Shown: positions 20,013-26,689 of the stretch, piece after piece
Position numbering within the stretch: position 1 is the stretch's first letter
Layout: each line of letters begins with the position of its first letter
DNA from: JAFGOG01 sp034429215
GTDB taxonomy: Bacteria; Chloroflexota; Anaerolineae; JAAYZQ01
Reading direction: 5' to 3'
DNA: 43,706 nt
NCBI GenBank assembly: GCA_034429215.1
Contig: DAOUGI010000123.1
Location: 1 to 43,706, forward strand
Notes under the pieces: generated by a model
The model's input: only the letters and a program-made list of their open reading frames with translations
Told to the model about the DNA's origin: nothing
Databases searched by the model: none
Translations under genes and position numbers: made by a program

Positions 20013-20306
20013 TTACCAACGCCGAGGCCCGCCCCTGTTTTGCCGGCGGTCACGATCGACCTGCGGCTTGGCCTTGTCCACGCGGATCTCCCGATCGTCC
20101 ACCATCTTGCCGTTCAGCGCGGTGATGGCCGCGGTTGCCGCCTGCTCCGATTCCATCTCGATGAAACCAAAGCCCTTCGACCGGCCGCTGTCGCGGTCGG
20201 TGATGACCGTCGCCGACGCCACTTCGCCAAACTCGGCGAACATCGTCCGCAGACCGTCTTCGGTCGTCTTGTAGCTCAAATTGCCGACATACAGTTTTGT
20301 AGCCAT
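20013..20306 (-). CDS. RRM-domain RNA-binding protein
   Basis: A small 97-residue single-RRM protein of the type found in cyanobacteria and many other bacteria. RNP2 is LYVGNL (residues 5-10) and RNP1 is KGFGFIEM (about 44-51), with the aromatic residues that stack on RNA bases present. The C-terminal tail is short, basic and glycine-containing (DRRQNRGGPRRW). Such proteins act as RNA chaperones and are often cold-induced. GGAGGAG lies before the ATG, and the gene starts 12 bp after the cold-shock gene, so both sit in one transcript behind the leader at 20585-20658 and end at the terminator 19951-19989. Confidence 0.92.
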   Translation of the reverse strand: MATKLYVGNLSYKTTEDGLRTMFAEFGEVASATVITDRDSGRSKGFGFIEMESEQAATAAITALNGKMVDDREIRVDKAKPQVDRDRRQNRGGPRRW

Positions 20307-20318
20307 GAGTTTCTCCTC

Positions 20319-20531
20319 CTACCTCAGCACGACCACGTCGGTCGCTTGCAGGCCCTTTTTGCCCTGCGTCACTTCAAACTCCACACTTTGTCCCTCTTCC
20401 AGGTTCTTAAAGCCTTCCCCCCGGATTGCGGTATAGTGGACAAAGACATCTTCGCCCCCCTCCCGCGCGATGAAGCCAAATCCCTTGGCCCCATTGAACC
20501 ACTTGACGGTTCCTGTCACTCTGTCTGCCAT
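20319..20531 (-). CDS. Cold-shock protein (CspA family)
   Basis: A 70-residue single cold-shock domain that binds single-stranded RNA/DNA and melts RNA structures. RNP1 is KGFGFI (about residues 15-20) and RNP2 is VFVHY (about 29-33); the start GTVKWFNGAKGFGFI is canonical. The ATG at 20531 gives the standard length, with AAAGG seven bases upstream. An ATG six codons earlier (20549) would add an unusual leader. It is the first gene of the csp-RRM operon and is preceded by a 5' leader of about 130 nt that includes the conserved hairpin element. CspA-family genes are commonly regulated through their leaders. Confidence 0.95.
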   Translation of the reverse strand: MADRVTGTVKWFNGAKGFGFIAREGGEDVFVHYTAIRGEGFKNLEEGQSVEFEVTQGKKGLQATDVVVLR

Positions 20532-20584
20532 TTTCTGCCTTTCTTGCATTTCTCGTTAAGATGAAGGTCCAATCGGCTTATACA

Positions 20585-20658
20585 CAACAAAAGCACCCAG
20601 ACTCGTAAGCCTGGGTGCTCATCTTTCGGTGATCGAGCCAGATTCTTACTTCATCCTA
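20585..20658 (-). ncRNA. Putative cold-shock-type leader RNA, copy 2
   Basis: Minus-strand transcript: UAGGAU, GA, AG, UA, AGAAUCUGG, 14 variable bases, GAUGAG, then an 11-bp stem GCACCCAGGCU with AGUCUGGGUGC (20593-20618; one G-U pair) closed by the loop UACG, and the tail UUUUGUUGUG. It is the partner of the element at 15494-15565. The stem plus U-rich tail looks like an intrinsic terminator placed before the csp coding region, which would make this an attenuator. Confidence 0.65.
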
Positions 20659-20667
20659 CAGGCGCAT

Positions 20668-20696
20668 ATACTACCACATCCCATTATTACTGTCAA
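20668..20696 (-). promoter_or_regulatory. Sigma-70 promoter of the csp-RRM operon
   Basis: Minus strand TTGACA (20691-20696), 17 bases, TAGTAT (20668-20673). The transcription start is expected a few bases before the UAGGAU of the leader element, as in the carD operon. Confidence 0.8.
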
Positions 20697-20733
20697 ATTG
20701 GCCGGTGCCTGTTGCAATCCCTGTGTTGCGTGC

Positions 20734-20799
20734 AGCCTGTGCCTTCCGTGCCGTGTGCCGATTGCCCAGACAATCGTGGCGGCCATGTACCTGGCGGCC
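20734..20799 (+). repeat. Direct repeat flanking the hexosaminidase gene, copy 1
   Basis: Contains TGCCGATTGCCCAGACAATC followed by GTGGCGGCCATG and, after a few bases, CTGGCGGCC. The upstream part (CCTGTGCC units) also matches copy 2 at 22512-22576, in the same orientation. Inside is a small hairpin, GATTG-cccaga-CAATC. Confidence 0.7.
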
Positions 20800-20905
20800 A
20801 AAATCTAAAATGGTCTGGGAGGGTGAACCCCTGCGCGTGCACTATACTGCCGTTTTGGGCAGATGTCAACAGGTTTTGAAGCGACACTCGATCATCGCCT
20901 GGCCC

Positions 20906-22369
20906 TCACCACCACTCCACCTGCCCCGACCGGTAGAAATTCATCCCCATCGCCGCCCACCGCGCCCAGTGCGCTCCCAGCCGTTCTCTGTACTCATCCC
21001 AGCTCCTCCCCTCCGCCGGCGACCATCCGATCTCCGCGTGGCCCGCCAGCCGCGGGAAGGTCATGAATTCAACGTCGGCCATCGTTTCGACCGTCTCCGT
21101 CCACAGCAGCGACTCTACCCCCAGCACGTCCTCTTCCGCCACCCCCTCCACCTGCGTCGCCGGGTCCCACCGGTACGCATCCTCCACCTCTACGTGACCG
21201 GCCCAGCTCAGCCCCAGCGGCGTTGCCTCGTCGTACTTCATGTCCAGGTAGGCTCTGGTCGCCGGCGACAGGATCGCCTTAGCCCCCTGCCGCACCGCCT
21301 TCTGGACCAGGTCGCTCCCCCAATGCTGGGCGATCGACGTGGGCAGCAGCTTGGCCCGGCCGATCTCCTCATAGCCCACCATCTGCTTCCCGTGCGACCG
21401 GACGATCTCCTGCACCCGGCCGATGAAATCGACATAATCTTCCTCTTTCGTGCTCCACGTCTCGTCCCCGCCGATGTGGAAATAGGCGCCCGGCGTCAGC
21501 GCGGCGATCTCGCCCACCACGTCGTCCACGAACTTGTAGGTGATCTCCTTGCCGATGCACAGCGAGCTAAACCCCACCTCCGTGCCGGTGTAGGGCGGCC
21601 GGGCGGTGCCGTCACAATTCAGCTCTGCGTACGATGCCAGCGCTGCGTTGGTGTGCCCCGGCATCTCGATCTCTGGCACCACCACGATATACCGCTCGGC
21701 TGCGTACCGCACGATCTCGGCATAGTCCGCCTGGCTGTAATAGCCCCCCGGCCCGCCGCCCACCTCCGTGCTGCCGCCCTGGGCCGCCAGGTTGGGCCAC
21801 GACTCGATCGCCATCCGCCACCCCTGGTCGTCGCTCAAGTGCAGGTGCAGCCGGTTCAGCTTGTACGGCGCCATCAGGTCGATCAGCCGTTTCACCGCCT
21901 CCACCCGGAAAAAGTGCCGGGCCACGTCCAGCATCATCCCTCGCCAGCCAAAGCGCGGATAGTCCCGGATCCTCCCCGTTGCCAGCCGGCACTCCCCCTG
22001 CTGCCCCGTCGCCCTTTCTATCGCCGCCGGCAGCATCTGCCCGATCGTCTGCACCCCCCAAAACACCCCCGCCGGCCGTGGCGCCCTCACCGTCACCCCT
22101 TCCGGCGCAATGATCACCTCGTACCCTTCTTCCCCCAGCGCCGGGTCCCCGCCGGCGGTGGTCAAGTACAGGCTTCCCTTCACCGGGGCGCCTGCCAACA
22201 CCCAAAGCCCCAAGCCGGTTGGTGAATTCAGCCTGTCGGCCAGGTACTGACCGATCTGAACCATCTCCTCCATTCCCGACTCCACATATATCCCCGCCCC
22301 GGCCTTTAGCGTGAACACCCCCCCATCCCGCGTCACCGACACCGGCTTCGGGATCAAATCCTCCATCAT
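20906..22369 (-). CDS. Beta-N-acetylhexosaminidase, GH20 family
   Basis: Removes terminal N-acetylglucosamine or N-acetylgalactosamine from glycans or chitin/murein fragments. Residues 1-130 form the GH20 N-terminal alpha/beta domain, followed by the catalytic TIM barrel starting with RFGWRGMMLDVARHF. The catalytic pair is the Asp-Glu of HIGGDETW near residue 304, and LHLSDDQGWRM and the GHTNAALASY segment complete the substrate pocket. There is no signal peptide, so the enzyme is probably cytoplasmic and acts on imported or recycled aminosugars. The ATG at 22369 is chosen for GGGGTGAG upstream; the longer frame adds 19 non-homologous residues. About 487 residues. The gene is bracketed by a roughly 65-bp direct repeat. 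Confidence 0.9.
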   Translation of the reverse strand: MMEDLIPKPVSVTRDGGVFTLKAGAGIYVESGMEEMVQIGQYLADRLNSPTGLGLWVLAGAPVKGSLYLTTAGGDPALGEEGYEVIIAPEGVTVRAPRPAGVFWGVQTIGQMLPAAIERATGQQGECRLATGRIRDYPRFGWRGMMLDVARHFFRVEAVKRLIDLMAPYKLNRLHLHLSDDQGWRMAIESWPNLAAQGGSTEVGGGPGGYYSQADYAEIVRYAAERYIVVVPEIEMPGHTNAALASYAELNCDGTARPPYTGTEVGFSSLCIGKEITYKFVDDVVGEIAALTPGAYFHIGGDETWSTKEEDYVDFIGRVQEIVRSHGKQMVGYEEIGRAKLLPTSIAQHWGSDLVQKAVRQGAKAILSPATRAYLDMKYDEATPLGLSWAGHVEVEDAYRWDPATQVEGVAEEDVLGVESLLWTETVETMADVEFMTFPRLAGHAEIGWSPAEGRSWDEYRERLGAHWARWAAMGMNFYRSGQVEWW

Positions 22370-22414
22370 CGGCCTCACCCCTTTATTGTCTTTGGCTAGA
22401 TCATCCTCGACCGG

Positions 22415-22443
22415 AGTATATCCCAACGTCCCTGCCCGGTCAA
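22415..22443 (-). promoter_or_regulatory. Sigma-70 promoter for the hexosaminidase
   Basis: Minus strand TTGACC (22438-22443), 17 bases, TATACT (22415-22420), about 45 bases before the ATG. Confidence 0.75.
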
Positions 22444-22511
22444 GTCACCGGCCAAGGCCCCCCAACCCAAGTCTGACCGCGACATCTGCCCGCCTCCATC
22501 TGCGTCAATCT

Positions 22512-22576
22512 GCCTGTGCCGCCTGTGCCGCATGCCGATTGCCCAGACAATCGTGGCGGCCATGCTACTGGCGGCC
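22512..22576 (+). repeat. Direct repeat flanking the hexosaminidase gene, copy 2
   Basis: Matches copy 1 (20734-20799) without change over TGCCGATTGCCCAGACAATC and the following GTGGCGGCCATG, with small differences on either side. It lies between the divergent hexosaminidase and aldolase promoters. Confidence 0.7.
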
Positions 22577-22589
22577 GTCCGATAAATCT

Positions 22590-22618
22590 TTGACTTCACC
22601 CCCGCGCCGTGCTACAAT
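22590..22618 (+). promoter_or_regulatory. Sigma-70 promoter of the aldolase-aminotransferase operon
   Basis: TTGACT (22590-22595), 17 bases, TACAAT (22613-22618), then AGGAGG and the ATG at 22648. Confidence 0.8.
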
Positions 22619-22647
22619 GATGCCCGAAACCTAGGAGGCCATATCAC

Positions 22648-23634
22648 ATGTCCGAGCCTGTCATCTCATTGAGCGGAGTCTTTCCGCCCATCCCCACACC
22701 CTTTGACGCCGGCGGCAACGTCAACTATGACGCCCTGGTCGCCAACCTGGAGCGCTGGAACGCCTACGACCTGGCCGGCTATGTCGTCCTGGGCTCCAAC
22801 GGCGAAGCTCCCTACCTGACCGCCGAGGAAAAGGCGAGCATCTTGACCCTCTGCCGCGAGGCCATCCCGTCCGGCAAGCTCCTGATCGCCGGCACCGGCT
22901 GCGAGTCCACCCGCGCCACCATCGCCCTCACCAGGTTCGCCGCGCAGGCTGGCGCCGATGCCGCCCTGGTCGTCACCCCCCACTACTACGGCCCCAAGAT
23001 GACGCCCGATGCCCTGGTTCACCATTACCACCAGGTGGCCGACGCCTCGCCCATCCCGATCATCATGTACAACGTGCCCAAGGCCACCCACCTCGACATC
23101 GACGCGGCCACCATTGCCCGTGGCGCGCAGCACCCCAACGTCGTCGGCGTCAAAGAGTCGAGCGGCAACGTCGTCAAGCTGGCCGACATCGTCCGCCTGT
23201 GCGGCCCTGATTTCCAGGTCCTGGCCGGGACCGCCGGATTCTTCTTCCCGGCGCTGGCCGTGGGCGCCGTCGGCGGCGTGCTGGCCCTGGCCAACATCGC
23301 CCCCCGGCAATGCATCGACCTCCACCGCCTTTTCCAGGCCGGCCGCTGGACCGAGGCCGCCGATCTCCAGCGGCGCATGATCCCCGTCAACGCCGCCGTC
23401 ACCGCCCGCTACGACATCGCCGGCCTCAAGGCCGCTCTTGACATGCTTGGCTACTACGGCGGCCCCGTCCGTTCCCCTCTCCAGGACCTCACCGACCCTG
23501 ATCGTCACGCCCTGCGCGCAATCCTTCACGACGGCCAGATCTTGCCCTCTGGCTCCCTCTCCCCATTGGGAGGTCTGACTCCCTCTCCCCTTGGGGGAGA
23601 GGGTAGGGTGAGGGGGAATTTCCCAAAGGAGTAA
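22648..23634 (+). CDS. DapA/NAL-family aldolase, HOGA1-like
   Basis: A TIM-barrel Schiff-base lyase. Lys169 (GVKESSG) is the expected Schiff-base lysine and Tyr141 (MYNVP) the proton-relay tyrosine. Within the family it looks most like eukaryotic 4-hydroxy-2-oxoglutarate aldolase: GSNGE, AGTGCEST, VVTPHYYGPKM, FQVLAGTAGF, NAAVTARYDIAGLK, and the C-terminal GYYGGPVRSPLQ are all close to my recall of HOGA1. That enzyme yields pyruvate and glyoxylate, which fits the aminotransferase that follows. Dihydrodipicolinate synthase is the alternative. The last 30 or so residues (after about 302) derive from a palindromic repeat (see 23553-23617) and are not part of the fold. The stop overlaps the next gene's ribosome site. 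Confidence 0.82.
   Translation: MSEPVISLSGVFPPIPTPFDAGGNVNYDALVANLERWNAYDLAGYVVLGSNGEAPYLTAEEKASILTLCREAIPSGKLLIAGTGCESTRATIALTRFAAQAGADAALVVTPHYYGPKMTPDALVHHYHQVADASPIPIIMYNVPKATHLDIDAATIARGAQHPNVVGVKESSGNVVKLADIVRLCGPDFQVLAGTAGFFFPALAVGAVGGVLALANIAPRQCIDLHRLFQAGRWTEAADLQRRMIPVNAAVTARYDIAGLKAALDMLGYYGGPVRSPLQDLTDPDRHALRAILHDGQILPSGSLSPLGGLTPSPLGGEGRVRGNFPKE
23553..23617. repeat. CTCCC/GGGAG palindromic repeat at the 3' end of the aldolase gene
   Basis: Two related palindromes: CTCCCTCTCCCCATTGGGAGG (first 20 bases of it at 23553-23572), and CCCTCTCCCC-TT-GGGGGAGAGGG (23581-23603) followed by TAGGGTGAGGGGG. It shares the CTCCCCTTGGGGGAG core with copies A-C but lacks their second half. Confidence 0.55.
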
Positions 23635-23637
23635 CCC

Positions 23638-24807
23638 ATGAAAGATAGAACGCTTCTCATGATCCCTGGTCCAATTGAGTTCGCTCCGGCCGTCCTGGCC
23701 GCCCTCGGCGCGCCCACCACCAGCCACCTCGATCCCGGCTTTATCGACGCCTTTGGCCAGGCGCTGCAGCGCCTGCGTGAGGTTTTTCTCTGCCCTGATG
23801 GTCAGCCCTTTGTCCTGGCCGGCACCGGTACCCTGGCCATGGACCTGGCCGGGGCCAACCTGGTCGAGCCGGGCGACAAGGCCCTGGTGGTCAACACCGG
23901 CTACTTTGGCGACCGCTTTGGCGCCCTGCTCGAGCGCTACGGCGCCCAGGTGACCCATGTCCGGGCGCCGGTTGGCGGCCGGCCCTCCCTCGATGAGGTC
24001 GAGGCAGCCCTCAAGCTCGATCAGTACAAGCTGATGACCGTCACCCACGTCGACACCTCCACCGGCGTCATCACCGACGTGCGCGGGCTGGCCCTCCTGG
24101 CCGGGCGCTATGGCGCTCTGAGCGTCGTCGACGGCGTCTGCTCGGTGGCCGGCGAGGAGCTGCGCACCTCCGAGTGGGATGTCGACGTCGTCCTGACCGC
24201 CTCGCAAAAGGCGATCGGCGTGCCGCCAGGCCTGGCTTTCCTCATGGCCGGCCCGCAGGCCGTCGACGCCTTTCGCCGTCGCAGAACCCCTGTCGCCAAC
24301 TATTACGCCGACTGGAGCAACTGGCTGCCGATCATGGAGGCCTACGAGGCGCGCAAGCCGAGCTATTTTGGCACCCCCGCCGTCAATCTCATCTGGGCCC
24401 TCAACGTCAGCCTGGGCCAGATCCTGGCCGAGGGCATGGATGCCCGCTTTGCGCGTCACCGGGTGCTGGGTCGCGCCTGCAGGCAGGCGGTCGCTGCGCT
24501 CGGCTTGGATCAGGTCCCCTTGCAGCCCGAGTTTGCCGCCAACACCATGACCGCTCCTCTTTACCCCGACGACATCCAGGGCGCCGAGCTGTTGGCCCGG
24601 GTAAAGGAGGCGGGGGTTACCCTGGCCGGCGGTCTGCACCCGGCCATCCGCACCAAGTACTTCCGCATCGGCCACATGGGCGCCGCCAACCGGGGCGACC
24701 TCCTGGCCACCGTCGGCGCCTTGGAAGCCGGCCTGGCCCACTGCGGCTACCAGCTCCAGCCGGGCGCCGGCCTCGCCGCCGCTGCCGCCGCCTTTGCCGG
24801 CGCATAA
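23638..24807 (+). CDS. Alanine-glyoxylate aminotransferase, AGX1/AGT-like
   Basis: PLP-dependent class-V aminotransferase, 389 residues, expected to convert glyoxylate plus alanine to glycine plus pyruvate. Lys191 in TASQKAIG is the PLP lysine. LLMIPGPIEF at the N-terminus, QPFVLAGTGTLAMD (phosphate-binding turn), THVDTSTG, VVDGVCSV (Asp contacting the PLP ring) and YFRIGHMG near the end are all hallmarks of the AGT family, and the pattern is close to yeast Agx1. AAAGGAG is built into the end of the aldolase gene, only three bases separate stop and start, and the two proteins form a plausible two-step glyoxylate route. Serine-pyruvate or aspartate specificity cannot be ruled out. Weak AT-rich sequence follows, with no clear terminator before the next promoter. 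Confidence 0.87.
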   Translation: MKDRTLLMIPGPIEFAPAVLAALGAPTTSHLDPGFIDAFGQALQRLREVFLCPDGQPFVLAGTGTLAMDLAGANLVEPGDKALVVNTGYFGDRFGALLERYGAQVTHVRAPVGGRPSLDEVEAALKLDQYKLMTVTHVDTSTGVITDVRGLALLAGRYGALSVVDGVCSVAGEELRTSEWDVDVVLTASQKAIGVPPGLAFLMAGPQAVDAFRRRRTPVANYYADWSNWLPIMEAYEARKPSYFGTPAVNLIWALNVSLGQILAEGMDARFARHRVLGRACRQAVAALGLDQVPLQPEFAANTMTAPLYPDDIQGAELLARVKEAGVTLAGGLHPAIRTKYFRIGHMGAANRGDLLATVGALEAGLAHCGYQLQPGAGLAAAAAAFAGA

Positions 24808-24833
24808 ATTGACATAACATTCAAGTTTGGGTA

Positions 24834-24862
24834 TTGACATCTCCCCAGTCGTGTAGTATAAT
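24834..24862 (+). promoter_or_regulatory. Consensus sigma-70 promoter of the caspase-like gene
   Basis: Perfect TTGACA (24834-24839), 17 bases, perfect TATAAT (24857-24862): the best promoter in the window. It fires about 290 bases upstream of the gene start. Confidence 0.85.
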
Positions 24863-24868
24863 GGGAGG

Positions 24869-25161
24869 CGTAAACACCTGCCACGCGCAGCAGGGCGGCT
24901 CGTCGCCGAGCCTGCCACACCTGTGATTCCCCGGGCCTAAGCCCGACGACAGTCCCAATCCTCATCGCCGCTCACATCGTACCATTGGATAGAGTACAGT
25001 AGCTGCGGGTCGGCCGGCAGCGACGTCGTATCGCCGCCGGCTCCCGCTTTATCCCGTATAGGCCCGGCTGGGCCGTGCAGAAGGGGGGTGGTGACCAAAA
25101 CGACGATCCAGACGGACGAGAAGTAAGCTCGTGATTCAGCCTGATAAAAGGAGGTTTAATC
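24869..25161 (+). ncRNA. Long structured 5' leader of the caspase-like gene
   Basis: About 290 nt between the expected transcription start and the ATG at 25162, with no convincing small ORF. Visible hairpins: GGCTCG-tcgc-CGAGCC near 24898-24913; CGGGC-ctaa-GCCCG near 24932-24945; a large stem-loop GCGGG..GCCGGC..GCGA with TCGC..GCCGGC..CCCGC (25005-25047) followed by TTTATC; and GGCCC-ggct-GGGCC near 25062. AAAGGAGG precedes the ATG. I could not place it in a known riboswitch class. The third hairpin could act as an attenuator. Confidence 0.45.
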
Positions 25162-26352
25162 ATGGCTCTCAAGTATCAAGACGTCGAGATCAGCATATTC
25201 CCTTCGCCCAAAAAGTTCAGGGCCTATGACGCGCAAGACGAGACCTTCGTCGCCAATGTCATCCGCAAGCGCGTCCTTCCACGCGAAAAGGCCAAGTATC
25301 ACAGCGTAAAGGTCAGTGTCAAGCGCAAGGCCGACGGGTCGCCCGACTACCTGGTCGCCTATATGTTGAGGAAGGACACCTACACGGCCGACGTCGTCAA
25401 GGTCGACGTCGACGCCAAGTACCGGGTCAAGGGCTTTGTCGATGACTATTTCGAAGCGGAAGAGGAGCTCGAGGAGGAAGCTCCGGAAGAAGGGGAATAC
25501 GCGCCGGGCGAGTTTGACTTTATCGCTGCCACCCCTGTCCCCGAGATCCCAACGGCCAAGAAGGCCGTCGAAGCGGTGCACCAGATGGCCCTCGCCGCCG
25601 GTCTCAGGTCCAAGATCCTGCTCGGCGCGGAAGCGACTGTGGCGAACTATAGGTCCTACCTGCTGTCCGGCCTGCGCGGCTTTGTCAATGTGGGTCACGG
25701 GAACACCAATGAGATTGTCCTCTTCGACGGCCGGCTGTCCGCCCCTTGGTTCCAGAGCGTTCCCAATCGGCTCTGCTCTACGGTGGTCTACTTTAACTCC
25801 TGCCAGGTGTTCAACGCCCCGTTACAGCCCGCCGTTATGCAGGCCGGAGCTCGCACCTTTATCGGTGGCATCGTCAACCTCGCCATTGGCCCGTCCGAGG
25901 AGGTCTGCAAGTGCTTCTGGGATAGTGCCTTGCGTCAGGGCGTCGGCATGGGCCCGGCTCTGACCGCGTGCGAAAAGGCAAAATACACCACCACCGGCGC
26001 GCATGGCTTTGGCGGAGATACCGGCCTGTTCAACTTTCTCACTGCGCCGATCGACGGCTACAAGGTCGTTCTGTACGGGAAGAATCAAGCCGCCGAGGGC
26101 CTGGTGGCCTTTATCCACTGCTTCCACGGCTCTGACAACGTCATGACCTGCGAGTTCTATGCCGATGGGAGCGCCATGCCCGAGAACCGCTATGCGGGCA
26201 GCCGGGTCGGGCTGGTCTACCCCTGGTCCCGTTTCGACGCGGTTCTGGACGTGCTCAGGAATGAGGGACCTCTTTACTATGGGTTCATCCTGAGCACCAA
26301 AGTGGGCTACATCTCGACGATGGAGGAATCCGCAGGCGAGGGAGAGGTCTAG
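25162..26352 (+). CDS. Caspase-fold (clan CD) cysteine peptidase-like protein
   Basis: A 396-residue protein without signal peptide or membrane helix. I recognise a likely clan CD core but not the specific family. A hydrophobic strand ending in His179-Gly180 (FVNVGHGNTNE) and a second strand ending in Ser213-Cys214 (VVYFNSCQVFN) match the His-Gly / x-Cys dyad layout of caspase, gingipain, legumain and CHAT proteins, followed by a segment on removing or adding substrate-like loops (GARTFIGGIVNLAIGPSE). Residues 1-95 are a basic, beta-rich N-domain of unknown role, and 96-115 is a strongly acidic linker (EAEEELEEEAPEEGE). Caspase-fold proteins in bacteria act in programmed death, defence or secreted proteolysis; which applies here cannot be told. 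Single-gene transcript with its own promoter, long leader and terminator. Confidence 0.6.
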   Translation: MALKYQDVEISIFPSPKKFRAYDAQDETFVANVIRKRVLPREKAKYHSVKVSVKRKADGSPDYLVAYMLRKDTYTADVVKVDVDAKYRVKGFVDDYFEAEEELEEEAPEEGEYAPGEFDFIAATPVPEIPTAKKAVEAVHQMALAAGLRSKILLGAEATVANYRSYLLSGLRGFVNVGHGNTNEIVLFDGRLSAPWFQSVPNRLCSTVVYFNSCQVFNAPLQPAVMQAGARTFIGGIVNLAIGPSEEVCKCFWDSALRQGVGMGPALTACEKAKYTTTGAHGFGGDTGLFNFLTAPIDGYKVVLYGKNQAAEGLVAFIHCFHGSDNVMTCEFYADGSAMPENRYAGSRVGLVYPWSRFDAVLDVLRNEGPLYYGFILSTKVGYISTMEESAGEGEV

Positions 26353-26496
26353 CCAAGATCTGCGGACCCGCGCGCCGGGCTGTCCACCTCGGGCGGCCCA
26401 GGCCGCCGGCAGTGTGTCCTGCCCGCCGTTGAAGCATCGGTGACATTCGCCCACCGGCAGAGAAATTGCCCGGTGCCGCGAGATCGGTATCGAGCG
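26353..26496. other. GC-rich gene-free stretch
   Basis: Between the caspase-like gene and its terminator. It contains GGCGGC-ccag-GCCGCC and other short GC hairpins but no coding frame with a ribosome site, and is likely the 3' UTR. Confidence 0.35.
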
Positions 26497-26528
26497 GCCG
26501 GCGCCGACTTTCGACGCCGGCTTTCTTT
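26497..26528 (+). terminator. Intrinsic terminator after the caspase-like gene
   Basis: GCCGGCG (26497-26503) pairs with CGCCGGC (26515-26521), with an inner CGA/TCG helix, then TTTCTTTG. Confidence 0.7.
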
Positions 26529-26629
26529 GTGCCCACGCACCTGGCGCCCTCTAGTCGCCGGCTGATACCGAGACCCCGGTCATGGAGATCAAGATTCGTC
26601 CGCAGCCGGTCCTGCCGGCATCCTGCAAG

Positions 26630-26658
26630 TTGACAATCTGCCCAAAATAGGGTATACT
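26630..26658 (+). promoter_or_regulatory. Sigma-70 promoter of the zur-znu operon
   Basis: TTGACA (26630-26635), 17 bases, TATACT (26653-26658). The expected start is near 26665, only about 25 bases before the Zur ATG, and the Zur operator lies in between. Confidence 0.8.
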
Positions 26659-26671
26659 TTTCTTACCTTAA

Positions 26672-26686
26672 TGAAAAAGATTTTCA
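26672..26686. promoter_or_regulatory. Zur box (autoregulatory operator)
   Basis: TGAAAA-AGA-TTTTCA is a perfect 6-3-6 inverted repeat. It differs by one base from the TGAAAATnATTTTCA type of Zur box described for actinobacterial Zur proteins. It lies just downstream of the transcription start and upstream of a Fur-family gene followed by a zinc importer, so zinc-bound Zur should repress the whole operon. Confidence 0.75.
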
Positions 26687-26689
26687 ACT

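Noticed and set aside
20705..22225. 506-residue plus-strand frame opposite the hexosaminidase
   Set aside because: His/Pro/Arg-rich shadow frame; the minus-strand GH20 has its full set of motifs.
22666..24918. 750-residue frame on the minus strand opposite the aldolase and aminotransferase genes
   Set aside because: Gly/Asp/Val-rich composition without family motifs; a shadow of the two strong plus-strand genes.
24869..24960. Cyclic-di-GMP or cobalamin riboswitch in the caspase-gene leader
   Set aside because: A few short strings (GGGCCTAAGCCC, CACGCGCAGCAGGGC) recall parts of known classes, but their order and conserved cores do not fit.
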